A stretch of 20,744 nucleotides of DNA from NCBI GenBank assembly GCA_934177995.1, contig CAKPPW010000023.1:1-20744 (forward strand). The letters run 5' to 3'. Below are positions 1-7,081 of this stretch, one piece after another. Both the position numbers and the translations under genes were made by a program. This DNA comes from an uncultured Bacilli bacterium. GTDB lineage: Bacteria > Bacillota_I > Bacilli_A > RF39 > UBA660. The notes under the pieces were generated by a model, which saw only the letters and a program-made list of their open reading frames with translations, made no database searches and was not told the origin of the DNA. How positions within the stretch are numbered: position 1 is the first letter of the stretch; each line of letters starts with the position of its first letter.

Positions 1-649
1 TTAACTTACTATTTATATCATTTATAATTGATGCTGTAACTGTATTTAATCTAGTATCATCTTTGTCCATTACTAAATCATAAATAAAATCATTATCATA
101 ATTATTAAATAATTCTTTACCGATAGAATATACTGCTCCATAACCATCTATACTATCAAAACTTGTTTGTAACTCTTCTAGAGTAAATGGTGTTTTAATA
201 TCATGTTGACATTCAGGATTACCAAGATTTGTAGCTAATACTTCATAAAACCAACCTGGATTAGTAGAACCAATTTTAGTTTGACAAACATGAGTAAATT
301 CATGAATAGTATTATAGCAAAATTCGTCTTCAGTATAATTTTCAAAGTTATCAATTTGTCTAACTAAATCTAATGATAACATATTAATATTACCATCTTC
401 GGTATTAGCAATCATCCAGTCTTGATATTCTCTATAGCCATAATTTTTCTTAAAAGATTCCATTATATTTTCTTTATATTCAGAAATATTATCATATAGT
501 TTTATAACTGGTTTAACGTTTTCTAATTTAAAGAAATCTAAAATATTTTGTCTTTTATCTTCAAAAACATTAATCATTTTTGCTAGATATCTTTTATCAC
601 AATCATTATAATATACTGTAAAATTTTCAGTCTCATATTTTAAACTCAT
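1..649 (-). CDS. HExxH zinc-metallopeptidase-like protein, 3' end beyond window
   Basis: The reading frame starts at ATG 649-647 and stays open to the left edge, giving 216 visible residues. Seen: an HEFTH motif (His116, Glu117, His120), followed 16 residues later by Glu136 in a GWFYE context. This is the layout of gluzincin metallopeptidases, with two His and a downstream Glu as zinc ligands. No signal peptide or membrane segment is visible at the N-terminus, so it is probably cytoplasmic. The ATG overlaps the stop of the upstream gene as TAATG, so translation is probably coupled. The neighbour two genes upstream also has HExxH followed by a Glu about 15 residues later, so the two may be related. 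The family is inferred from the motif only; the substrate is unknown. Confidence 0.72.
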   Translation of the reverse strand, partial: MSLKYETENFTVYYNDCDKRYLAKMINVFEDKRQNILDFFKLENVKPVIKLYDNISEYKENIMESFKKNYGYREYQDWMIANTEDGNINMLSLDLVRQIDNFENYTEDEFCYNTIHEFTHVCQTKIGSTNPGWFYEVLATNLGNPECQHDIKTPFTLEELQTSFDSIDGYGAVYSIGKELFNNYDNDFIYDLVMDKDDTRLNTVTASIINDINSKL

Positions 650-1263
650 TATTCACAAACCTCCATATTCTCTATTTCAATCAATTCCCCATCTTTAAAT
701 AATAGCTTAACTGTCTCACAATTCCTGCAACCATTTTCAAGAATAACCTTATCTTTATATAATAGACATTTATTATCACTTATACTACACCATTTCTTAA
801 GAAGAAATATTATAGCTGTATGATGTGATACTATCAAAATAGTTTTTCCTTCATTATTATTAACCACTTCTAATAAGGCTTTACTCATTCTTTCTCTTAC
901 TTCTTTTTGGCTTTCACCTTGACCTATCTTATAGTCATCTTCATTTAGCTGTCTTTCATAAAAGTCAGTTGGGATATCTTTATAATCATCTATTCCAAAC
1001 TCTCTTTCTCCAAAATCTTCTACTATATTTAGTTTATCATCTTTAGTAAAGTATTTTGCTGTAGCCATAGCTCTTACATAATTACTAGATATAACCATAT
1101 CAATATCAGAAAAGATTTCATTATTACTAACTTTTTTAGCTAATTCTTCCCCATCGATAGTTAAAATCTGTTTTTGATTTCTAACAAGTAAACTATCATT
1201 ATCTTTTAAATAGTTTACTCTTTCAGTTATAGAATATCTCATTAAATAAACAGTAGTAATCAT
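649..1263 (-). CDS. Histidine-phosphatase-superfamily protein, catalytic His replaced by Tyr
   Basis: This is a 204-residue protein of the phosphoglycerate-mutase-like (histidine phosphatase) superfamily. Seen: the N-terminal strand with LMRYS at residues 7-11 where the family has RHG or RHS; the second Arg in the S60-x3-R64 segment; an acidic GERE at 85-88; and the second core His in SHH at 146-148. The first His, which forms the phosphohistidine intermediate, is Tyr10 (codon TAT; CAT would be one base away). All other core positions are present and the frame is intact. It may therefore be a pseudoenzyme or a binding protein, or use altered chemistry. A GGAG ribosome site lies within the end of the preceding gene, 3 bases upstream of which this gene begins. 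It sits in a cluster with three peptidase-like genes. Confidence 0.82.
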   Translation of the reverse strand: MITTVYLMRYSITERVNYLKDNDSLLVRNQKQILTIDGEELAKKVSNNEIFSDIDMVISSNYVRAMATAKYFTKDDKLNIVEDFGEREFGIDDYKDIPTDFYERQLNEDDYKIGQGESQKEVRERMSKALLEVVNNNEGKTILIVSHHTAIIFLLKKWCSISDNKCLLYKDKVILENGCRNCETVKLLFKDGELIEIENMEVCE

Positions 1264-1266
1264 AGT

Positions 1267-2163
1267 TTACATCTCCAATCTTCTTATAGAATTTAATGCT
1301 TTCTTCTGCATATCTTTTTTATTAAGTAACTCATCATGTGATAATTCTAATGCATCTGCTATATCGTATATTAAAAATTCATTATCATATCCTCTATTTC
1401 CTCTTAAAATACTAAAAAGATAGTTAATAGCTTCAGTTGTTGATAGCAAATATTTTTCTTCTACTCTTTCTAGTAATCCTCTAACAAACAAATATGATGA
1501 TATATATGATAGTCTAAAGGAACAAGTCATATTTGGTAAAACAGTATCATTACCATAAGAACCATCTCTTTGTTTATTTAATAATTCTTTAAGAGAATAA
1601 ATATTATTTTCTTCTAAAGTAGCAATAACTTGTTTATGTTTTTCAAACTTTTCTTCTAATCTTAAACCGTATAGTGGTAATGTTTCTGCAATACCTTCAG
1701 AAATAACTTGATTGCCAAGTAAAAACTGACTAAGTACAATGTGAGATAATTCATGTAATTCATTTTCTAAATCAGCTATTTCTAAGTTATCAGTTTCTTT
1801 ATTTTCTAAACAATTTTGACTTAGTCCATAAGCAAGAGGAAAGCCATCCAAATCATAGCAAGTAACAGGCTTTCCACCACACTTTTTATCTTTAGAAAAT
1901 AAAGTAGGCATTTGTAATAGGAAGGTAAAGTTATCATCTGGTACTACATAAATATAGAGTATTGGTTTGGCATTTGCTGGGTATTTAATTTTTAATTTAT
2001 CTAGCATCTTCATTTCATTTTCAATTCTTGTTAAAAAATTAGTACAAACTCCCAAATCATATTTTATGGCTAGTTCACTAGATAACCTTACTTTTATTCT
2101 ATCATTAAATACTCTTAATTCTGATTCTTTTATATAATTTCTTAAATAATCTTCTTGATACAT
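1267..2163 (-). CDS. HELSH zinc-metallopeptidase-like protein
   Basis: This protein has 298 residues. Seen: HELSH at 137-141, then SEGIAE at 155-160, a His-Glu-x-x-His plus downstream EG-x-x-E arrangement typical of gluzincin-type zinc peptidases. Glu156 or Glu160 would be the third zinc ligand. The N-terminal part (1-130) is a mixed sequence with several Cys residues (95, 102, 118). The C-terminal part is mostly helical in character. There is no signal peptide, so a cytoplasmic location is likely. A GGAGGG ribosome site precedes ATG 2163, and the gene overlaps the upstream S41 gene by 22 bases, indicating one operon. The true substrate is unknown. It could also be a non-proteolytic zinc protein. 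Confidence 0.75.
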   Translation of the reverse strand: MYQEDYLRNYIKESELRVFNDRIKVRLSSELAIKYDLGVCTNFLTRIENEMKMLDKLKIKYPANAKPILYIYVVPDDNFTFLLQMPTLFSKDKKCGGKPVTCYDLDGFPLAYGLSQNCLENKETDNLEIADLENELHELSHIVLSQFLLGNQVISEGIAETLPLYGLRLEEKFEKHKQVIATLEENNIYSLKELLNKQRDGSYGNDTVLPNMTCSFRLSYISSYLFVRGLLERVEEKYLLSTTEAINYLFSILRGNRGYDNEFLIYDIADALELSHDELLNKKDMQKKALNSIRRLEM

Positions 2164-3383
2164 TTTCCCTCCAATTTATTTGTTTCTAATGGTTGTTTTT
2201 TTAATTTTATATATTCAATTGCTCTTTCTAACTGTGAATCTTTATTACTTATAATATCATCAACAGTATTATAAACATATTCATCTGGTTCAATAATTTT
2301 AGGTTTCAATAATTCTTTCTTATCCTTAAAATAAGAAGAAAAATTATCTTTTGTAAATCCTTGACACTTCAAATTTTCATCATAATACCAATAAGTATTA
2401 CTTCTCTTAACAATCAAATCTAATTTTTCCACTTCTAAACCGCCAGGTACATTTCCAAAGGCATTTAGTGATGTACTAATATTTGTACCTATAACATAAC
2501 TACCAATCTTTTTTAAATCAACAAGCATCATTCTTCCTGATGAAAACACTGTTGCATTTATAAGAGTAACTATACTTTTACCTGTTAGAAAGTCAATTAA
2601 TATATGGTTGATATTGGAAAATCCGCCACTATTATTTCTTATATCCACTATGTAATAATTGATATCCTTTTCTATAGCTTTAAGTTTTTCAACTAACTTT
2701 TCCATCTTTTCTATATCTTTACAAGAGTTATAATGAATAATTAAAATATCATCCACTTTTTCATAAGTATAATTTTCTTTAACAGTCGATTCTAATTTAT
2801 CATACCTTTCTGTTTCCTTAAAACTAACATCTATTACCTTTCCATCACAGTTTATTTGATATGTAATTTTATCTATATTATTGTTAATACTTGGTAATGA
2901 TCTTAAAATATATAACTGTTTTATATCACTAGTAAACATTATATTTTTATATTCTTCTGTTGAATAATTAATTATCTGTTCTAGTTCGTAGACTATTCTC
3001 TTAACAGGTATATTATTAATTGAAACTAGTTTTCCACCTACTACATCTTTATATTCATCTATTATGTTAACAATATAGAAATCGTTATCTTGAATTTTAA
3101 AACTTATAGGGAAATAGATACTATTTTTAAAGTAAAGTTTAGTATGTGAATCATACTCATCAAGTAAAAACTTGATTAGTTTTTCTACTATATAATAAAT
3201 ATCATATCTATCATAATATTCTTTATCTAAACATTTATCCAACATAATAGCAAATTCTTCTTTAGTATGAAAGAAATATAATCCTGGATGACCATAAAAA
3301 TCTCCAAATGAAGTTTTTTCCACACCACTTTCTATATAATTAAATATCTTAGATATTGTTGCTCTAGTTTCTTTTATATTCAT
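2142..3383 (-). CDS. S41-family (C-terminal-processing-like) serine peptidase
   Basis: This 413-residue protein is first in the left-edge cluster. Seen: a DSHTKL segment at 78-83; a PDZ-like stretch around 108-135; VDIRNNSGG at 246-254, the family's central strand and turn; and the likely nucleophile in VFSSG (Ser281 or Ser282), followed by the KK-x-G-x6-GT region at 291-300. These are hallmarks of S41 peptidases (Ctp/tricorn-like). No signal peptide or transmembrane helix is seen, so unlike CtpA-type enzymes it appears cytoplasmic. ATG 3383 follows an AAGAAGGGG ribosome site and a good sigma-A promoter. The overlap with the next gene suggests translational coupling. The family is confident; the catalytic Lys is not assigned, and the substrate is unknown. 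Confidence 0.8.
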   Translation of the reverse strand: MNIKETRATISKIFNYIESGVEKTSFGDFYGHPGLYFFHTKEEFAIMLDKCLDKEYYDRYDIYYIVEKLIKFLLDEYDSHTKLYFKNSIYFPISFKIQDNDFYIVNIIDEYKDVVGGKLVSINNIPVKRIVYELEQIINYSTEEYKNIMFTSDIKQLYILRSLPSINNNIDKITYQINCDGKVIDVSFKETERYDKLESTVKENYTYEKVDDILIIHYNSCKDIEKMEKLVEKLKAIEKDINYYIVDIRNNSGGFSNINHILIDFLTGKSIVTLINATVFSSGRMMLVDLKKIGSYVIGTNISTSLNAFGNVPGGLEVEKLDLIVKRSNTYWYYDENLKCQGFTKDNFSSYFKDKKELLKPKIIEPDEYVYNTVDDIISNKDSQLERAIEYIKLKKQPLETNKLEGKCIKKII

Positions 3384-3412
3384 AATAACCCCTTCTTTTT
3401 AAATTTAAGTAT

Positions 3413-3441
3413 ACTATACAATAAAAATATCGTTACATCAA
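3413..3441 (-). promoter_or_regulatory. Sigma-A-type promoter of the peptidase cluster
   Basis: On the minus strand, TTGATG (3441-3436) is followed after 17 bases by TATAGT (3418-3413). This is a good housekeeping promoter about 30 bases upstream of ATG 3383. It lies in the intergenic region shared with the divergent spoIVA gene. An overlapping TATACT (3413-3408) is an alternative -10, but its -35 is poor. Confidence 0.55.
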
Positions 3442-3461
3442 CATTAACATAATATTTCTAT

Positions 3462-3490
3462 TCATAAAGACATATATTTCTACATAAAGT
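3462..3490 (+). promoter_or_regulatory. Sigma-E-like sporulation promoter of spoIVA
   Basis: TCATAAA at 3462-3468 and CATAAAGT at 3483-3490 are 14 bases apart. This resembles the mother-cell sigma-E pattern (an ATA-containing -35 and a CATA-led -10). Known: spoIVA is transcribed by sigma-E in Bacillus subtilis. The match is partial, with two mismatches in the -10. A ribosome site, AAAGGTGA (3508-3515), lies 4 bases before the start codon. Confidence 0.45.
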
Positions 3491-3519
3491 TAAAATGAAT
3501 AAAAGAAAAAGGTGAATAT

Positions 3520-4995
3520 ATGGAAAAATATGAAATCATTAAAAATATTGCACAAAGAACAGGGGGTGACATTTATCTAGGAGTTGTTGGAGCAGTTAGA
3601 ACTGGTAAGAGTACTTTTATTAAGAAGATGGTTGAGACTTTAGTAGTCCCATATATTGAAGATGAGTATGAGAAAAAAAGAACACTTGATGAAATTCCTC
3701 AAAGTGCTGCTGGTAAAACTATTATGACAACGGAACCTAAATTCATTCCTAATAGAGCAGCTAAAGTGAAAATTGATGACTTTGACTGTAACATTAGATT
3801 AGTTGACTGTGTCGGTTTTGTTATTGATAATGCTAAAGGTGCTACTGATGAAAATGGTCCAAGAATGGTTAAAACACCTTGGTATGATGAAGAAATTCCT
3901 TTTACAGAAGCAGCAGAAATTGGTACTGAGAAGGTTATCAAAGATCATTCAACTATTGGAATTGTAGTAACTACTGATGGTTCTATTGGAGAATTTAATC
4001 GTAGTGATTATTTAGAAGCTGAAAATAGAGTTATTGAAGAATTAAAAGATATTGGTAAACCATTCATTGTCTTATTAAACACAACACACCCTACTCTACC
4101 TGAGACTGAACGTCTAGCAGAAAGCCTAAGAGAAGAATATAGTGTTCCTGTCTTACCTATCAATATTGATGCAATGAATGAAAGAGAAATGACTACTATT
4201 TTAAGAGAAGCTTTATATGAATTTCCAATTCTTGAAGTACAAGTTAATATGCCTGAATGGATTGCTATTCTAAATCATGATAATCCTATCAAGAAAGTCT
4301 ATATTGAAGCTATAAAAAATAGTGTTGTGGAAGTTGATAAGTTAAGAGATATTGAACACATAACTGACCATTTCAAAGATTATGAAGAAATAGAAAAAGC
4401 CTATTTATCTAATGTAGACCCTGCTACTGGTATTGTTACTATCAATCTTGAAGCCCCTAATGATTTATATAATCAAGCTTTAAAAGAAATTGTTAAGATA
4501 GATGTTACTAGTAAAGCTAGTTTATTATCATTATTTCAAGAATATGAAGAAGCTAAAAGAGAATATGATCAAATTAAATATGCTTTAAAAATGGTTAAGC
4601 AAACAGGATATGGTGTAGCTACTCCTTCTCTTAATGATATGAAACTAGAAACACCTGAAATTATCAAACAAGGTCCAAGATATGGTGTTAAACTTAAAGC
4701 TATCGCTCCTTCTATTCATATGATTAGGGTAGATGTTAATTCTACTTTTGAACCAATAATTGGTAGTGAAACACAAAGTAAAGAATTAATTGATTATCTA
4801 ATGCGAGATTATGAACATAATCCTAGTGAAATCTGGAAGAGTGAAATCTTTGGTAGAAGTTTAGATAATATTGTTCAAGAAGGAATCCAATCTAAAATAG
4901 CAATGATGCCTGATAATATTAGATATAAATTACAACAAACTCTTACTAAAGTAGTTAATAAAGGTTCTAGCAATATGATTGCTATAGTTCTATAA
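3520..4995 (+). CDS. spoIVA: Stage IV sporulation protein A (spore coat assembly ATPase)
   Basis: This 491-residue protein is close in length to Bacillus subtilis SpoIVA (492) and recognisable along its whole length. SpoIVA hydrolyses ATP and polymerises on the outer forespore membrane, where it forms the basement layer of the spore coat in the mother cell. Seen: Walker A GAVRTGKST at 24-32 with Lys30; the QSAAGKT-IMTTEP segment; RLVDCVGF, the Walker-B-like region; the TTDGSIG loop; and the conserved C-terminal region ending in IAIVL. The start is supported by AAAGGTGA four bases upstream and by alignment to the known N-terminus. It is the only plus-strand gene here, has its own sigma-E-like promoter, and ends in a terminator that begins in the stop codon. 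Confidence 0.97.
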   Translation: MEKYEIIKNIAQRTGGDIYLGVVGAVRTGKSTFIKKMVETLVVPYIEDEYEKKRTLDEIPQSAAGKTIMTTEPKFIPNRAAKVKIDDFDCNIRLVDCVGFVIDNAKGATDENGPRMVKTPWYDEEIPFTEAAEIGTEKVIKDHSTIGIVVTTDGSIGEFNRSDYLEAENRVIEELKDIGKPFIVLLNTTHPTLPETERLAESLREEYSVPVLPINIDAMNEREMTTILREALYEFPILEVQVNMPEWIAILNHDNPIKKVYIEAIKNSVVEVDKLRDIEHITDHFKDYEEIEKAYLSNVDPATGIVTINLEAPNDLYNQALKEIVKIDVTSKASLLSLFQEYEEAKREYDQIKYALKMVKQTGYGVATPSLNDMKLETPEIIKQGPRYGVKLKAIAPSIHMIRVDVNSTFEPIIGSETQSKELIDYLMRDYEHNPSEIWKSEIFGRSLDNIVQEGIQSKIAMMPDNIRYKLQQTLTKVVNKGSSNMIAIVL

Positions 4996-5015
4996 GACCA
5001 ATATAGGTCTTTTTT
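4994..5015 (+). terminator. Intrinsic terminator of spoIVA
   Basis: The stem AAGACC (4994-4999) pairs with GGTCTT (5006-5011) around a 6-base loop, and a T-run follows. The stem begins inside the TAA stop codon. Confidence 0.75.
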
Positions 5016-5021
5016 ATTACC

Positions 5022-5045
5022 AAAAAAATAGAGAATGAATCTCTA
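5022..5045 (-). terminator. Intrinsic terminator of the ackA-nrnA-engB operon
   Basis: Read on the minus strand, TAGAGA (5045-5040) pairs with TCTCTA (5034-5029) around a 5-base loop, then seven T (5028-5022). It starts one base after the stop codon of the 150-residue gene and faces the spoIVA terminator. The two hairpins together insulate converging transcription. Confidence 0.8.
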
Positions 5046-5046
5046 C

Positions 5047-5499
5047 TTAAATATTCAATAATGTCCCTTTACTTAAAACCTCGTCTATTTTATTAGAAAA
5101 AACATATTCACCTTGTTCAATAAGAGTATAGAAATATTTCTTAATGAGTTTATCATCGAACAAGTAATATTTATCTTGATAAAAATATACTTTATCAAGA
5201 GGAATGATATCATCTTCAAAAGAAAACCCTATATCCACCTCATTCATAATAGTAATTCTAAGATCAATGTGATCTTCTCCAAAGATAAAATCTTCTTCCT
5301 TCTTTATTATAAAAATTGTTCCTATTAGTTTATTATATCCGACACTAACTTCATAAAACCCAGTCTTTAGAAAAGAGAAATAATTATTATATGTTAATAA
5401 GAAGTTCTTTAACTCTCTTATCATTTTATCTTTCTCTTCTAAATAAAGATTCTTTGGAGTTATCAGGATAAATCCATCACTAATAGAAACAATCTTCAT
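5047..5499 (-). CDS. Unknown 150-residue protein, last gene of the ackA operon
   Basis: No family recognised. The protein is acidic and rich in Phe, Tyr and Ile, with alternating hydrophobic and charged residues suggesting a small alpha/beta fold. There is no signal peptide, no membrane helix and no obvious catalytic motif. An AGGTGA ribosome site lies upstream of ATG 5499, and the gene starts 34 bases after the engB stop, so it is probably co-transcribed with engB. A terminator follows directly after its stop codon. The frame is intact, and the ribosome site and terminator support a real gene. A short overlapping frame on the other strand is a shadow. Confidence 0.72.
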   Translation of the reverse strand: MKIVSISDGFILITPKNLYLEEKDKMIRELKNFLLTYNNYFSFLKTGFYEVSVGYNKLIGTIFIIKKEEDFIFGEDHIDLRITIMNEVDIGFSFEDDIIPLDKVYFYQDKYYLFDDKLIKKYFYTLIEQGEYVFSNKIDEVLSKGTLLNI

Positions 5500-5517
5500 T
5501 ATCTATCACCTAGTGTA

Positions 5518-5531
5518 TGTTATGCATAACA
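5518..5531. repeat. 14-base perfect palindrome between engB and the next gene
   Basis: TGTTATGCATAACA reads the same on both strands. It sits in the 34-base engB-to-unknown-gene gap, just upstream of the ribosome site. There is no loop and no T-run, so it is not a terminator. It could be a protein-binding site, an RNA processing hairpin, or chance. Confidence 0.5.
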
Positions 5532-5533
5532 CA

Positions 5534-6130
5534 TTAAATGGTGTCTACTAACAATTCATCTATTTGCTTTAATACTTCGTCTTTTCCTTCTTTAGTAACA
5601 CTTGAGAAGATTATAACATTATCTCCTACTACTAAGTCTAAAGTTTCAAGTAGAAGTTTCTTACATTTCTCTCGTTTGCTAGATCCTACTTTATCAGCTT
5701 TAGTTGCTACTATGGTAACAGGTATTTGATAATACTTTAGAAAGTTATACATCATTACATCATCTTCTGTTGGTTTATGACGAAGGTCTACTAACATGAA
5801 AACTCTTTGTAACTCATCTCTTGTCTCTAAGTATTCTTCCATCATCTTACCAAACTTAGCTTGAATAGTTTTACTTACTTCAGCATAACCATATCCTGGT
5901 ACATCAATTAAATAAAATTCATTATTTATATGGTAAAAGTTTAGAGTTTGTGTTTTACCTGGATGAGATGAAGTATGTGCTAAATTCTTTCTATTTAATA
6001 AAGTATTTATGAAACTACTCTTACCAACATTACTACGTCCTACTAATAAAAATTCTTTTTGATGATTAGTTGGATACTGACTTCTTCTAGTAACAATCAT
6101 TTCTAATTCTACATTATTTATCTTCATCAT
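5534..6130 (-). CDS. engB: Ribosome-biogenesis GTPase EngB/YsxC
   Basis: This small GTPase of the EngB/YsxC/YihA family is needed for assembly of the large ribosomal subunit. Seen, numbered from ATG 6130 (198 residues): G1 P-loop GRSNVGKS at 31-38; the PGKTQT switch region; G3 DVPGYGY at 76-82; G4 TKADK; and G5 SSVTKEG near the C-terminus. Length matches the family. Start choice: the frame could begin at GTG 6139, but ATG 6130 (or the adjacent ATG 6127) follows a GAAAGTGAG ribosome site at better distance and gives the usual N-terminus. The start lies inside the end of nrnA, so translation is coupled. Confidence 0.95.
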   Translation of the reverse strand: MMKINNVELEMIVTRRSQYPTNHQKEFLLVGRSNVGKSSFINTLLNRKNLAHTSSHPGKTQTLNFYHINNEFYLIDVPGYGYAEVSKTIQAKFGKMMEEYLETRDELQRVFMLVDLRHKPTEDDVMMYNFLKYYQIPVTIVATKADKVGSSKREKCKKLLLETLDLVVGDNVIIFSSVTKEGKDEVLKQIDELLVDTI

Positions 6131-7076
6131 TAGTCTCACTTTCTATATATTCTTTAGTTGCTTGGTCTAAATCATTAATTAATTCTTTAGCTATATCAAA
6201 GTTTTCAAGCCTTGCTCCACTAGCATAGGCATGTCCTCCACCATTATACTTTTCTGCTACTTTATTAATAACTGGACCACGTGACCTAATATTTACTCTG
6301 ATATTATTATTCTTAACATCTTCAGTTGCTATAACCCAAACAAGCACTTCATCTATATAATTGAAAAAGTTAATCATGTTACCAGATGAGGCACTATCAG
6401 CTTTAAATTTAGTTATAATGTCATCAGTTATTAAAATAGATGCTACTTTATTTTCTGATACATTCATATTCTCTTTAATATATCCTTCTAGTCTTATTTC
6501 TTTTAAAGGTCTAATATAGAGTTTTTTATAAACATCTGATAAAGTGAATTTATACTTTTTTAGATAGTAACTAACTAGGGCAAAAGTTTTATAACTAGAA
6601 GTATCAAATAAGAATCTATTAGAATCACTTACTAATCCACAATATAATCTTGTAGCTATTTCTTTATTGCACATAAGTTTTGATACTTTAAAAAATTCCA
6701 TTAGTATTTCTGAGGTACTAGAAGCTTCAACATCGATATGTTCAATTCCACCAAAGTCATCAATAAAAGGATGATGATCTATTTTTATTACTTCACTTGC
6801 TTTATCAAAGTATTTAAAGTCAATTCTTTTTTTATCTGGTGTATCCAAAACGATAAGAAGAAAAGAATCAAGTTCATCATAATGATCAAGCCTCCCAAGA
6901 TAGGAAAACTTAGCACTACCATTTCCTACTGCTAACACTTTTTTATTAGGAAATGTTAAGAGTATTGATTCTTTCAAAGATATTTGACTAGCTAAAGCAT
7001 CAGGATCAGCTCCAATATGTCTAGCAATAACTATGTTATCGTATTTTTTTATTTTATGATAAATTTGATTCCACAT
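6114..7076 (-). CDS. nrnA: DHH/DHHA1 phosphoesterase, NrnA-like
   Basis: This 320-residue protein belongs to the bifunctional oligoribonuclease / pAp phosphatase type of DHH phosphoesterases, which degrade very short RNAs and recycle 3'-phosphoadenosine 5'-phosphate. Seen: RHIGADPDALAS around 19-30 (His20, Asp24, Asp26); LDTPD at 77-81; DHHP at 100-103; LVSDSNRF with Asp151; and the C-terminal DHHA1 substrate-binding motif GGGHAYASGA at 279-288. Length is close to B. subtilis NrnA/YtqI. It starts 5 bases after the ackA stop and overlaps engB, so it is mid-operon. A c-di-AMP-type phosphodiesterase without its GGDEF/PAS part is a less likely alternative. Confidence 0.9.
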   Translation of the reverse strand: MWNQIYHKIKKYDNIVIARHIGADPDALASQISLKESILLTFPNKKVLAVGNGSAKFSYLGRLDHYDELDSFLLIVLDTPDKKRIDFKYFDKASEVIKIDHHPFIDDFGGIEHIDVEASSTSEILMEFFKVSKLMCNKEIATRLYCGLVSDSNRFLFDTSSYKTFALVSYYLKKYKFTLSDVYKKLYIRPLKEIRLEGYIKENMNVSENKVASILITDDIITKFKADSASSGNMINFFNYIDEVLVWVIATEDVKNNNIRVNIRSRGPVINKVAEKYNGGGHAYASGARLENFDIAKELINDLDQATKEYIESETNDEDK

Positions 7077-7081
7077 AATTA

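Noticed and set aside
3699..3941. Minus-strand open frame opposite spoIVA
   Set aside because: It lies entirely within the strongly conserved spoIVA coding sequence, has no ribosome site, and is a shadow frame.
5113..5328. Plus-strand open frame opposite the 150-residue gene
   Set aside because: It is low-complexity, rich in Ile/Phe/Lys, has no ribosome site, and is antisense to a gene with good translation signals.
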